This document shows positions 1 to 7,847 of a DNA stretch of 47,868 nt, piece after piece. Below the pieces are notes generated by a model. It was not told where the DNA came from and did no database searches. It was given only the letters and a program-made list of their open reading frames with translations. The position numbers and the translations under genes are program-made. Source of the stretch: JBKDZL01 sp047971145 (lineage in GTDB: Bacteria > Bacillota_I > Bacilli_A > Erysipelotrichales > Erysipelotrichaceae); NCBI GenBank assembly GCA_047971145.1, contig JBKDZL010000046.1:1-47868 (forward strand), read 5' to 3'. Positions within the stretch are counted from its first letter, which is position 1. Every line of letters begins with the position of its first letter.

Positions 1-791
1 CTGCATCCTTTGGTCCAGTTTTAGCTTTAGCTAATTTATCAGCAACTTTAAATCTAACAATGGCTTCGGGTGAGCGAGTTCTTAATCTTTTAAATGAAGA
101 AGCGCTAGTAAGTGTCAATACTAGTAATAATAAGCCAGAGTATACTGGTATTATCATTAATAATTTGAAATTCGCTTATGATCAAGAATTAATTTTAAAA
201 GATTTATCTTTAGAATTAAAAAATAATGAGATTATCTCAATTACTGGTAAAAGTGGTAGTGGAAAATCCACTCTTCTTAAATTACTAATGAGATTTTTTA
301 ATAGTAATCCCGCTAGTATTAAAATAAATGATACAGCTATTGAAAACATTAATACCAAATACTTAAGAAGCTTAGAAAGTTATATGATTCAAGATACCGA
401 TTTGTTTAAAACAACTATTGCCAATAATATTAAAATAGGGAAATTAAATGCAAGTGAGTCAGAAATTATCAGTGCTTGTAAGAAAGCTAGTATTCATGAG
501 TTTATCACAGGTTTACCTCAAGGCTATAATACTGAAGTAGAAGAATTAGGTAGTAGCTTATCTAGTGGGGAAAAGCAAAGAATTGGTCTTGCTAGAGCAT
601 TCTTGCATGAGAGTGAAGTTTTATTATTAGATGAGCCCACTAGTAATTTAGATAGTTTAAATGAAGCAATAATTCTACAAGCCCTAAAAAATGAGAGTGG
701 TAATAAAACTGTTATACTGGTATCACATAGAAATTCTACTAAAGCTATTGCCAATAAATCATATACTGTGGAAAATGGAAGATTAAGCTAA
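1..791 (+). CDS. ABC exporter, permease/ATPase fusion (CydC-like), 3' part only
   Basis: The frame is open from the left edge (first whole codon at 3), so this is the last 262 residues of a longer protein. The first visible residues, SFGPVLALANLS then ASGERVL, are the end of a type-I exporter membrane domain as in CydC/CydD. The nucleotide-binding domain follows: Walker A GKSGSGKST (near nt 246), signature LSSGEKQR, Walker B VLLLDEPTS and the switch histidine in VSHR. CydDC-type exporters move thiols such as cysteine or glutathione across the membrane; that is known of the family, and the substrate here is not visible. The gene's start and any CydD partner lie outside the window. Another exporter of the same superfamily is possible. 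Confidence 0.88.
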   Translation, partial: ASFGPVLALANLSATLNLTMASGERVLNLLNEEALVSVNTSNNKPEYTGIIINNLKFAYDQELILKDLSLELKNNEIISITGKSGSGKSTLLKLLMRFFNSNPASIKINDTAIENINTKYLRSLESYMIQDTDLFKTTIANNIKIGKLNASESEIISACKKASIHEFITGLPQGYNTEVEELGSSLSSGEKQRIGLARAFLHESEVLLLDEPTSNLDSLNEAIILQALKNESGNKTVILVSHRNSTKAIANKSYTVENGRLS

Positions 792-818
792 CTAACAATA
801 GCAAATAATATAGTAATA

Positions 819-827
819 TGCTATACT
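819..827 (+). promoter_or_regulatory. Extended -10 promoter for ychF
   Basis: TGCTATACT is an extended -10 box (TG, one base, then TATACT). It lies 25 bases before the ychF start, leaving room for a short leader carrying the GGAGGT site at 840-845. I see no good -35 box. Confidence 0.55.
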
Positions 828-852
828 TATGCGGTATCTGGAGGTATTAAGT

Positions 853-1953
853 ATGGCATTGACTGCAGGAATAGTTGGCTTACCAAATGTTGGTAAATCA
901 ACTTTATTTAACGCAATTACTAACTCAAAAGCTGAGGCAGCTAATTATCCGTTTGCTACTATCGATCCTAATGTTGGTATTGTCGAGGTAAAAGATAGTC
1001 GTGTTGATAAATTATTAGAGGTTTTTAATTCTAAAAAGAAAATTTATACAACCTTTGAATTTTATGATATTGCTGGTTTAGTAAAGGGTGCATCTCAGGG
1101 TGAGGGTTTAGGCAACAAATTTTTAGCACATATTAGAGAAGTTGATGCAATTTGTCATTTAGTGCGTTGTTTTGAAAATAGTGATATTACTCATGTTGAG
1201 GGCGATGTTGAGCCAATTAGAGATATTGAAATTATCAACTTAGAGTTGATTTTTGCTGATTTGCAAACAATAGAAAACCGTATTTCTAAAATAGAGCGCA
1301 AAGCTAAATCGAATGATAAAGCAGCCATTAAAGAATTGACAGTTTCTAAAAAAATACAAGAAACTTTATTATCAAATAGACCAGCAAGTGCATTAGAATT
1401 AAGTGAAACTGAGCTTTTAATAGTAAAAAGCTTTAATCTTTTAACTATTAAACCAGTGATTTACATTGCTAATTTAAGTGAGGACGAAATAAGCACTTAT
1501 CAAACAAATAAGAATTATTTAAAAGTAAAAGAATATGGGGCAGCTAACAATAGTGAAGTTTTAGTTATTTGTGCAAAAATCGAAGAAGAGCTTTCTGATT
1601 TAGATGAGGCAAGTAAAAAAGAATTTATGAGTGAATTGGGTATCAATGAATCAGGCTTAGATAAAATGATTAAAACCACCTATGAAATTCTTGGACTTTC
1701 AACCTATCTAACTGCAGGACCACAAGAAGTAAGAGCTTGGACCTTTAAAAATGGTATGAGAGCACCAGAGTGTGCTGGTATTATTCATACTGATTTTCAA
1801 AGAGGTTTTATTAAAGCTGAGGTTTATCCCTTTGCAGCCTTAGAGCAATATGGCTCAGAATCAGCTATTAAAGAAAATGGTAAATTGCGCATTGAAGGCA
1901 AAGAATATATTATGAAAGATGGTGATGTTGTCCATTTTAGATTTAATGTCTAA
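853..1953 (+). CDS. ychF: Redox-regulated ATPase YchF (Obg-related P-loop protein)
   Basis: A 366-residue protein, the usual YchF length. It begins MALTAGIVGLPNVGKST, with the P-loop at residues 8-16; the G2/G3 region has the family's YPFATIDPN and DIAGLVKGAS, and a C-terminal TGS domain covers roughly residues 280-366 (ends GDVVHFRFNV). YchF binds ATP rather than GTP, associates with ribosomes and affects stress responses (family knowledge). The start is set by GGAGGT at 840-845, seven bases upstream; an upstream in-frame ATG at 829 has no such site and would add eight residues not seen in the family. It has its own promoter and no operon partner. Confidence 0.97.
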   Translation: MALTAGIVGLPNVGKSTLFNAITNSKAEAANYPFATIDPNVGIVEVKDSRVDKLLEVFNSKKKIYTTFEFYDIAGLVKGASQGEGLGNKFLAHIREVDAICHLVRCFENSDITHVEGDVEPIRDIEIINLELIFADLQTIENRISKIERKAKSNDKAAIKELTVSKKIQETLLSNRPASALELSETELLIVKSFNLLTIKPVIYIANLSEDEISTYQTNKNYLKVKEYGAANNSEVLVICAKIEEELSDLDEASKKEFMSELGINESGLDKMIKTTYEILGLSTYLTAGPQEVRAWTFKNGMRAPECAGIIHTDFQRGFIKAEVYPFAALEQYGSESAIKENGKLRIEGKEYIMKDGDVVHFRFNV

Positions 1954-1968
1954 GCAAGATTAATATTG

Positions 1969-1977
1969 TGGTATGAT
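1969..1977 (+). promoter_or_regulatory. Extended -10 promoter for the ArsR gene, leaderless geometry
   Basis: TGGTATGAT is an extended -10. Its last base is eight bases before the ATG at 1986, so transcription should start at or within a base or two of the start codon. No ribosome-binding site lies between. Confidence 0.5.
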
Positions 1978-1985
1978 ATAAATAT

Positions 1986-2285
1986 ATGAGCAAGTTAACA
2001 AATAGTGAATATCAAAGATTGGCAGAAATTTTTAAAAAATTTGCCTCAACACCTAGACTTAAGATTTTAATTGCTTTAAGTGAATCTGAAAAAAATGTTT
2101 CAGAATTAATAGAAATATGCGATCTTAGCCAATCGGCAACTTCTCATCAATTGAAAACTTTAAAAGAGGGCCGTTTGGTTAAAAGTCGCCGAGTAAGTTC
2201 TGAGGTTTTATATAGCTTAGATGATCAACATGTATTTGATATTCTTAAAATAGCTATTGACCATGTAATTGGCCATTGTGAATAA
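1986..2285 (+). CDS. ArsR/SmtB-family metal-sensing repressor
   Basis: A 99-residue winged-helix protein. The helix-turn-helix covers about residues 37-60 (NVSELIEICDLSQSATSHQL) and the wing is SRRVSSEVLYSL. The C-terminal helix has D-Q-H and D-H like the zinc sites of CzrA/SmtB (Asp-x-His, then His 11 residues on). The fourth ligand, expected three residues later, is Gly, with His one position further (IGHCE). A zinc or related divalent-metal repressor is the best guess. No metal transporter is beside it: a terminator and a convergent gene follow. The start has no ribosome-binding site but fits a leaderless transcript. Confidence 0.88.
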   Translation: MSKLTNSEYQRLAEIFKKFASTPRLKILIALSESEKNVSELIEICDLSQSATSHQLKTLKEGRLVKSRRVSSEVLYSLDDQHVFDILKIAIDHVIGHCE

Positions 2286-2288
2286 TAA

Positions 2289-2336
2289 AAAAAGTATCCG
2301 CTTAATTTTCCTTTAGGAAATCTTGTGATACTTTTT
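2289..2336. terminator. Bidirectional terminator between convergent genes
   Basis: The outer arms AAAAAGTATC (2289-2298) and GATACTTTTT (2327-2336) are perfect complements, and an inner hairpin forms around CCTTTAGG. The A-run and T-run give a U-tract in either direction, serving the ArsR gene (+) and the HAD gene (-). Confidence 0.8.
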
Positions 2337-2342
2337 ATTTAT

Positions 2343-3194
2343 TTAATTAAGGATATTAAGATGTTTTTTCAATGCCAGTGCGATTCCATCATCATTGTTG
2401 CTGGTGGTAATATCATCGGCAATTGCTTTGATACTATCCACTGCATTACCCATAGCAATACCAAGGTGGGCATATTCTAATAAGCTTCTATCATTTTCAG
2501 CATCACCAAAGGCAATGCAGTTTTCAGCTGTAATATTATATTGGTGTAAAACTGTTTCTAAGGCTTTAGCTTTATCAATATTTTTGGCAGTCGCTTCGAA
2601 GAAAAAAGGTGCAGAAAGGTTTAAGCTGAGCTTATCTTTAAAGGGTTGGGCAATTGCTTCTAAATTTTCAAGTAAATATTTTGGCTCCGCCGCTATTAAA
2701 ATTTTATTTGGTTGATGTTCTAAAGCTTGAGCTAAATCATCATATTCGACAATTTTATAGTTATTAGAGCGAACTTCATATTTCATCACATCAAATTTAT
2801 TAGAATCAGTTAAACTTTTGCTGATTGGTGGCGAGTAAATATCATTAATCATCATGTAATCGCCCTTAGAAATTAAAGGATAAACTTCAAATTGTTTTAA
2901 ATGATGTAAGTAGTCTTTGGCAGTTTGAAGATCAATTGTTTGATTAAATAGAATTTCATTATTACAATTGGTAACTTTAGCACCATTAAAAGAAACTAAT
3001 AAGCCATCATAGTCTCTCATCGCTAGCTCTTCAGCTATTTTACTAAGACCTCTTGTTGGCTTACCACTAGCTAGAATTAATTTAAAGCCTAAAGCTTGTG
3101 CACTAATCAGAACTTCTTTAGTTAAAGGTGTAATAACTTTTTTATCATTTAATAAAGTTCCATCAACATCTAAAATAATTGCCTTAATATTCAT
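2343..3194 (-). CDS. Cof-type HAD-IIB sugar/nucleotide phosphatase
   Basis: 283 residues. Motif I, LDVDGTLLND, places the nucleophile Asp at 9 and the acid/base Asp at 11; motif II is LASGKP; motif IV is FGDAENDRSLLEYA, with the usual GIAMGNA after it. The long C2-type cap between motifs II and IV marks the Cof/YidA/YcsE group, which dephosphorylates phosphosugars, FMN or PLP; the substrate cannot be read from sequence. AAAAGGAG precedes the ATG, inside the end of the upstream ATP-grasp gene. Only two bases separate the two genes, so they are co-transcribed. Confidence 0.93.
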   Translation of the reverse strand: MNIKAIILDVDGTLLNDKKVITPLTKEVLISAQALGFKLILASGKPTRGLSKIAEELAMRDYDGLLVSFNGAKVTNCNNEILFNQTIDLQTAKDYLHHLKQFEVYPLISKGDYMMINDIYSPPISKSLTDSNKFDVMKYEVRSNNYKIVEYDDLAQALEHQPNKILIAAEPKYLLENLEAIAQPFKDKLSLNLSAPFFFEATAKNIDKAKALETVLHQYNITAENCIAFGDAENDRSLLEYAHLGIAMGNAVDSIKAIADDITTSNNDDGIALALKKHLNILN

Positions 3195-3196
3195 TT

Positions 3197-4081
3197 TTAT
3201 TTCTCCTTTTGATAAATTTCATTAATAATATATTGAACATATAAGTTACAGATATTGATATCAGTAGTTTTTTCAATACCAGTAAAAAAAGCATTAGAAT
3301 TTACTTCACATAGAATTGGCTCATTATTTTCTCCCAATAATAAATCAATACCACAGTTATCTAAGCCAATTATTTTTGAACATTTCTCAGCTACTTCAAT
3401 ATAACTAGGGCTAATTGGGATATTTTTACTATGACCACCAGTTTGTAAATTACTTCTAAAGTCATTATCAGAATAGCGCAGCATACTTGCGACTACTTTA
3501 TGATTAATTAGTACCAGTCTAATATCTTTTCCAAAACTGCTAGGAATATATTCTTGATAGATATGGGGGATACTTATTAACTCTTGGGCTTTAGTTTTTA
3601 ATTCTTTATAGTTATTAATTAAATTAACGTGTTGACCACCTGAGCCATGGCAGTTTTTAATAATAAGAGGGTAAGTTAATTCTTGCTCAATGTGTTTAAG
3701 AAGAGTTTCATCGATGGCTTGCTTTTTAAAACAAAGTGGTGCAGATAGTGTTTTTGGCATTTTAATATTGTGATTTGCCAGTGCTAAGTGAGTTAACATT
3801 TTATCATCACAAATTTCCATTGCTTGAGAATTGTTGAAAATTCTAATTCCACTTTTTTCTATTAATCTACTTAAGTATTTATCTTTGTCTAAGTACAAAA
3901 TAAAATCATATTGTTTATTTAGCTGAGTATTTCCATTATTAATTAACCCTACTAAAAAAGTAGCTGTTTGATGTTCAATAACGATATCAAATTTTTCAAA
4001 TTCTTCTTTTAGTCTATTTACTTTATAAATAATATCATCACTTTTAAGATAGTGATTAGTTAAAATTAGTCCTTTTTTCAT
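3197..4081 (-). CDS. RimK-like ATP-grasp ligase
   Basis: 294 residues with an ATP-grasp fold: PLIIKNCHGSGGQHV (nucleotide-binding Lys and glycine-rich loop), YQEYIPSSFGKDIRLVLI, and the metal-binding segment GIDLLLGENNEPILCEVNSNAFF, whose Glu and Asn hold Mg. The order is that of RimK/LysX-type glutamate or amino-acid ligases that join a carboxylate to an amine through an acyl-phosphate. The N-terminal ~90 residues resemble the RimK pre-ATP-grasp domain. No carrier protein or biosynthetic partner is adjacent apart from the HAD gene it overlaps in transcription. The substrate is unknown. The start has no Shine-Dalgarno site but has a -10 box six bases upstream. Confidence 0.88.
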   Translation of the reverse strand: MKKGLILTNHYLKSDDIIYKVNRLKEEFEKFDIVIEHQTATFLVGLINNGNTQLNKQYDFILYLDKDKYLSRLIEKSGIRIFNNSQAMEICDDKMLTHLALANHNIKMPKTLSAPLCFKKQAIDETLLKHIEQELTYPLIIKNCHGSGGQHVNLINNYKELKTKAQELISIPHIYQEYIPSSFGKDIRLVLINHKVVASMLRYSDNDFRSNLQTGGHSKNIPISPSYIEVAEKCSKIIGLDNCGIDLLLGENNEPILCEVNSNAFFTGIEKTTDINICNLYVQYIINEIYQKEK

Positions 4082-4087
4082 ATCTTA

Positions 4088-4096
4088 ATTTTAGCA
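4088..4096 (-). promoter_or_regulatory. Extended -10 for the ATP-grasp-HAD operon, leaderless geometry
   Basis: Read on the minus strand this is TGCTAAAAT, with exactly six bases between the box and the ATG at 4081. It sits just past the terminator of the upstream MATE gene, so the two-gene operon has its own promoter. Confidence 0.5.
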
Positions 4097-4097
4097 T

Positions 4098-4124
4098 AAA
4101 AAAACCGGTAGTTTATACCAGTTT
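4098..4124 (-). terminator. Intrinsic terminator of the MATE gene
   Basis: On the minus strand AAACTGGTA and TACCGGTTT pair over nine positions (one G-U wobble) and are followed by seven T. The stop codon of the MATE gene lies in the loop. Confidence 0.75.
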
Positions 4125-5453
4125 GATCTTTAACCATTTTTTAGATAAGTAGTATGTGGTGGAAATGATTATTGCGCCGATTGATGATAAGGGAATTGAA
4201 AAGGAAATTCCCACTAAGCCCATATTTAAAGTAATAGCTAAGAAATAAGCAATTGGAACTCTTAAGATAACCGAATTAAAAATATTGTTGAACATTGAGA
4301 ATTTAGTGGCACCTGCACCCATAAAGAAACCATTAAAGCAGAAGCTAAAAGGAACAAAGAGAAAATCAAATACAAAGAAGCGCATATAGTCTATGCCCAT
4401 GGCTACCACTTCAGGATCTTTAGTAAATATTCCTAATATCTGAGCAGGAAATAAAGCTCCTACAAAAAAGACAAAAAAACCACAAGCAAAAGCAAAACGG
4501 AAAGCTACTCTTAAAGCTTGTTTAGCTCTATCTAATTGATTAGCACCTAAGTTTTGGGCAACAATAGTTGAAAGAGCTAAACTAATGGCCGCAGCTGGTA
4601 AAATACCAAAGTTATTAAATCTACTGATTGCTCCTTGAGCTGCACTGCCAATAACACCACTAGTCATATTAACTAGGGCAGTTAAAAACACAAAAGAGAG
4701 TCCTGTAATAGTATTTTGAATTGACATTGGTAAGCCAAGTCTTAGAATATGAGATAGCTCTTCTTTACAAACTCTAAATGAAGATAATTTGAAATCAAAT
4801 ATAAAGTTACTACGCTTCATATAGATTACACATAATATTGCACTCGTTGCCTGTGAGATGACAGTGGCAATCGCAGCACCTTTGGCTCCCATATTAAAAT
4901 TAATAATAAAAAGCAAGTCTAAAAAGATATTCATGATACAGGCTATCAAAATAAAGTTCATTGGAGTTTTGCTATCACCTGTTGCTCTAATAACCGCAGC
5001 TAAAGCATTATACATAAAGATAAAGAAAATACCTAAACTGGTAACACTAAGATAAGCTTTCGCTTCTAAGAAAGATTCAGTTGGTGTTTTAATTAATAGT
5101 AAAAAAGGATCTGCAAAGAACAACAGTAAAACTGTAATAACAATAGCTAAAACAGCAATTGTAATTGATAAAGTACCAATAACTTTTTTAACTCTATCCA
5201 TTTTATTAGCACCAATATACTGTCCAATCATAATTGCTGCACCATTACAAAGACCAATTGCTAAAAAGGTAATAATAAAAGTCGCTTGACCACCAATAAC
5301 TACTCCTGAGGAACTCTCGGTCCCAGAAAATTGTCCAACTACTACCATATCGACAACATTATATAAAGACTGAATTAAATTCGATGCCAAAAAAGGTAAA
5401 GAAAAAGCAATTAATGTTTTAGTGATATTTCCCTCTAATAATTTTTTATTCAT
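4113..5453 (-). CDS. MATE-family multidrug/cation antiporter
   Basis: 446 residues, the normal length for the family, with about 12 hydrophobic segments arranged as two related halves. The N-terminus LPFLASNLIQSLYNVVDMVVVGQF and the mid-protein LGLPMSIQNTITGL are typical repeats of the DinF/NorM-type MATE family. These transporters exchange organic cations or other compounds for Na+ or H+; the substrate here is unknown. It is the first gene in its direction and has its own terminator. There is no ribosome-binding site: the -10 box ends seven bases before the ATG. Confidence 0.93.
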   Translation of the reverse strand: MNKKLLEGNITKTLIAFSLPFLASNLIQSLYNVVDMVVVGQFSGTESSSGVVIGGQATFIITFLAIGLCNGAAIMIGQYIGANKMDRVKKVIGTLSITIAVLAIVITVLLLFFADPFLLLIKTPTESFLEAKAYLSVTSLGIFFIFMYNALAAVIRATGDSKTPMNFILIACIMNIFLDLLFIINFNMGAKGAAIATVISQATSAILCVIYMKRSNFIFDFKLSSFRVCKEELSHILRLGLPMSIQNTITGLSFVFLTALVNMTSGVIGSAAQGAISRFNNFGILPAAAISLALSTIVAQNLGANQLDRAKQALRVAFRFAFACGFFVFFVGALFPAQILGIFTKDPEVVAMGIDYMRFFVFDFLFVPFSFCFNGFFMGAGATKFSMFNNIFNSVILRVPIAYFLAITLNMGLVGISFSIPLSSIGAIIISTTYYLSKKWLKIKLV

Positions 5454-5460
5454 ACAGCTT

Positions 5461-5488
5461 ATTATACCTTAAAGTAAACAAAAAACAA
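5461..5488 (-). promoter_or_regulatory. Promoter of the MATE gene, leaderless geometry
   Basis: On the minus strand TTGTTT, 16 bases, TATAAT, then seven bases to the ATG at 5453. No purine-rich site lies in those seven bases (AAGCTGT). Confidence 0.55.
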
Positions 5489-5604
5489 GAATAGCTTTGG
5501 ATTCTATTAAATTATCATTTAAAATTCGATTTTAGGCAAAATAATGTATTTAAGTTTTAAATTTACAAAGGAAAAATTAAAGAGTTATTAAAAAACTTAT
5601 TGAT

Positions 5605-6762
5605 TTATCTATCTTTAAACAACTCTTTTAGTTTTGTTAGGGCTTCTTTAAGATTGCTACGCTGAGTTGCCACATTCATTCTAAAATAATTTGTTCCCAT
5701 CTTGCCGAATTGACTACCTTGTTGTACTCCAATACCATTTTGATAAAGTAGTTGGTAAAATTCTATTTCTGTAATATTATATTGGGAATAATCAATCCAG
5801 AGTAAGTAAGTGCCCTCACAAGTCAAACAATTAAATTTGGTATCTTGTAATTCTGTTTGTACTAGCTGATAATTGGTTTGTAGATAACCACACAGCTCAT
5901 CTATCCAATCTGCACAATGGTTATAAGCTGCCTCCATCGCCACCATTCCAAAGATATTTGGTGAGGGTTGATTTAATTCTTTACTAATCTTTTGAAATTC
6001 ACTGGCTACTTGCTTATTAGTAATAATTGTATAGGCAATTTTAATACCAGCTAAGTTAAAAGACTTAGTTGGAGCACTAACACAAAAGACACTATCTTGA
6101 TAAGTGTTAGCCACACTTAATAATGGGGTATAACTAGAGTCTAAAAAGACTAAATCTTTGTGGATTTCATCACTGATAATTTTAACATTATGTTTTTGAC
6201 AAAGCTCAATAATTTTGCTTAATTCAGTTTTATCCCAGACTCTGCCACTTGGGTTATGGGGATTACAGAAAATTAGTACTGCTGGTTTTTCTTTAATAAT
6301 TTGTTGTTCAAAAGCTGTGAAATCTACCACATACTTATTATCTTTAATTAACATATTACTGAAAATCGGATTTCTATTTATGCGCTCAACAATCTGAAAA
6401 AAAGGAAAATAAATTGGACTTAACATGATTATGTTATCTTTTTCTTTACTTAAAATTCTTAAAAGAATATTAATTGGCGCTAAAACATTAGTAGTAAAAA
6501 TAATATCATCTTTCTCAATAGTCCAATTATGTCGAGTTTTATTCCAATTGACTACTGCTTGATATAAACTTTGAGGAGCAAAACTATAACCAAAGATTCC
6601 ATGCTCAACTCGCTGATGAAGAGCACTTATGATTTCCGGTGGTGCTTGAAAGTCCATATCGGCTACCCATAAGGGAATGGCATCCTCATTATTAAAAACT
6701 TCTTTTCTTTGATCCCATTTAATACAATTTGTGTTAATTCGAGATATTTTTTTGTTAAACAT
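5605..6762 (-). CDS. MalY/PatB-type PLP aminotransferase / C-S beta-lyase
   Basis: 385 residues, class I/II aminotransferase fold. It opens with the MalY/PatB pattern (CIKWDQRK, IPLWVADMDF). FCNPHNPSGRVW holds the PLP-contacting Asn (~167), SDEIH has the ring-nitrogen Asp 198, and SAPTKSFNLAGIK gives the Schiff-base Lys 233. Relatives cleave cystathionine or cysteine S-conjugates to pyruvate, ammonia and a thiol. The start is chosen at 6762 because AAGGAG (6769-6774) stands six bases upstream; a longer frame to 6801 exists but lacks support. It is monocistronic: 150 bases separate it from the MATE gene. Confidence 0.9.
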   Translation of the reverse strand: MFNKKISRINTNCIKWDQRKEVFNNEDAIPLWVADMDFQAPPEIISALHQRVEHGIFGYSFAPQSLYQAVVNWNKTRHNWTIEKDDIIFTTNVLAPINILLRILSKEKDNIIMLSPIYFPFFQIVERINRNPIFSNMLIKDNKYVVDFTAFEQQIIKEKPAVLIFCNPHNPSGRVWDKTELSKIIELCQKHNVKIISDEIHKDLVFLDSSYTPLLSVANTYQDSVFCVSAPTKSFNLAGIKIAYTIITNKQVASEFQKISKELNQPSPNIFGMVAMEAAYNHCADWIDELCGYLQTNYQLVQTELQDTKFNCLTCEGTYLLWIDYSQYNITEIEFYQLLYQNGIGVQQGSQFGKMGTNYFRMNVATQRSNLKEALTKLKELFKDR

Positions 6763-6785
6763 AAGTGACTCCTTATCTAATAATA

Positions 6786-6814
6786 ATTTTAGAGTTATCA
6801 AGTAGTTAAGTCAA
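6786..6814 (-). promoter_or_regulatory. Promoter of the aminotransferase gene
   Basis: On the minus strand TTGACT, 17 bases, TAAAAT, followed by a short leader with AAGGAG. It is one of the best sigma-A-like promoters in the window. Confidence 0.6.
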
Positions 6815-6847
6815 TAATCATCTTAATGATTCACAGAGCTAAATATT

Positions 6848-6856
6848 TGCTATAAT
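6848..6856 (+). promoter_or_regulatory. Extended -10 promoter opening the glycan locus
   Basis: TGCTATAAT is a perfect extended -10. It is followed by a very short leader carrying AGGAGA (6865-6870) before the pssD ATG at 6875. Confidence 0.6.
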
Positions 6857-6874
6857 TAAATAGTAGGAGACATT

Positions 6875-7345
6875 ATGAAAAAAGTTTTATTTATATCTAG
6901 TACAGGTGGGCACTTAAGTGAACTGTTACAATTAAAAAGTTTATTTAGTAAGTGTGATTTTACAATTGTCAGTGAAAAAACTAAGTCTAATCTATCTTTA
7001 AAAGATAAGTATCCTGACAAAGTACATTTTCTTAAATACGGAACTAAACATAACTTGTTGTTGTATCTTTTTATTTTTCCTTATAATTGTTTAGTTAGTT
7101 TATATTTATTTTTAAAGCTCAAGCCTGATGTTGTGGTTTCAACTGGTGCTCATACGGCAGTACCAATGTGTTATCTTGCTCATTTTTTTAAGAAGAAAAT
7201 AATTTATATTGAAACATTTGCCAATATCCACACTAAAACTTTATCGGGAAAATTAGTCTATCCCATTGCCGATCATTTTATTGTTCAATGGCAGAGTATG
7301 TTAGAGTTATACCCTAAGGCAGAATATGGGGGGTGGATATTTTGA
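6875..7345 (+). CDS. pssD: PssD/Alg14-like membrane-anchoring subunit of a two-part glycosyltransferase
   Basis: 156 residues. The N-terminal FISSTGGHLSELLQL and the later VVVSTGAHTAVPMCYLAHFF are the hallmarks of the PssD/Cps14F family, relatives of eukaryotic Alg14. A hydrophobic segment near residues 62-82 should hold it at the membrane. With PssE/Cps14G it forms one enzyme, usually adding glucose, galactose or GlcNAc to a lipid-linked sugar; the donor here is not known. Its stop codon overlaps the TTG start of the next gene (TTGA), which implies coupled translation and fits a two-subunit enzyme. AGGAGA precedes the ATG. Confidence 0.92.
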   Translation: MKKVLFISSTGGHLSELLQLKSLFSKCDFTIVSEKTKSNLSLKDKYPDKVHFLKYGTKHNLLLYLFIFPYNCLVSLYLFLKLKPDVVVSTGAHTAVPMCYLAHFFKKKIIYIETFANIHTKTLSGKLVYPIADHFIVQWQSMLELYPKAEYGGWIF

Positions 7346-7818
7346 TATTTGTAACACTGGGAACTCAAGATAAGTCCTTTGAGCGCTTACTTAGAGAAAT
7401 TGATAAATTAATAGAAAAGAAAGTTATTAAAAGTGAAGTAGTGGTGCAAGCAGGACAAACTAAATATTTTAGTAAAAATATGAAAATATTTGATTTCGTT
7501 GATATGAGTCAATTTAATAAGTATATTCAAAATTGTGAATTTTTAATAACTCATGCAGGTGTGGGCAGCATTATTAGTGGACTAAAGGCTCAAAAGAGTG
7601 TTATTGCGGTAGCTAGACTCTCTGAGTATGGTGAGCATGAAAACAATCATCAAATAGAGATTACTAATAAGTTTGTCGAACTAGGATATATTGTTGGTTG
7701 TTTGAGTGTTGATGAACTAGAAGAAGGAATTTTAAACTTGTCAGAGTTTAAAGCTAAAAACTATCTTTCTAATAACCAAAAATTCTGTGATTTAATTGAA
7801 AATTTGATTAATGATTAG
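7342..7818 (+). CDS. pssE: PssE/Alg13-like catalytic subunit of a two-part glycosyltransferase
   Basis: 158 residues from a TTG start: MIFVTLGTQDKSFERLLREI is the classic PssE/Cps14G beginning, and FLITHAGVGSIISGL is the nucleotide-sugar-binding motif of the GT-B C-terminal half (MurG/Alg13 type). I chose TTG at 7342 because it overlaps the pssD stop as TTGA and has a G-rich ribosome-binding site at 7328-7336; a GTG at 7333 would add three residues and would sit inside that site. It needs PssD to dock on the membrane. It ends 29 bases before the next GT gene, which has its own -10 box. Confidence 0.92.
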   Translation: MIFVTLGTQDKSFERLLREIDKLIEKKVIKSEVVVQAGQTKYFSKNMKIFDFVDMSQFNKYIQNCEFLITHAGVGSIISGLKAQKSVIAVARLSEYGEHENNHQIEITNKFVELGYIVGCLSVDELEEGILNLSEFKAKNYLSNNQKFCDLIENLIND

Positions 7819-7832
7819 GCTTTTAGGCTTTA

Positions 7833-7841
7833 TGGTACAAT
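7833..7841 (+). promoter_or_regulatory. Extended -10 upstream of a GT2 gene, leaderless geometry
   Basis: TGGTACAAT with six bases to the ATG at 7848. A transcript from here would begin at the start codon. It may add to read-through from pssD-pssE. Confidence 0.45.
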
Positions 7842-7847
7842 AATGCT

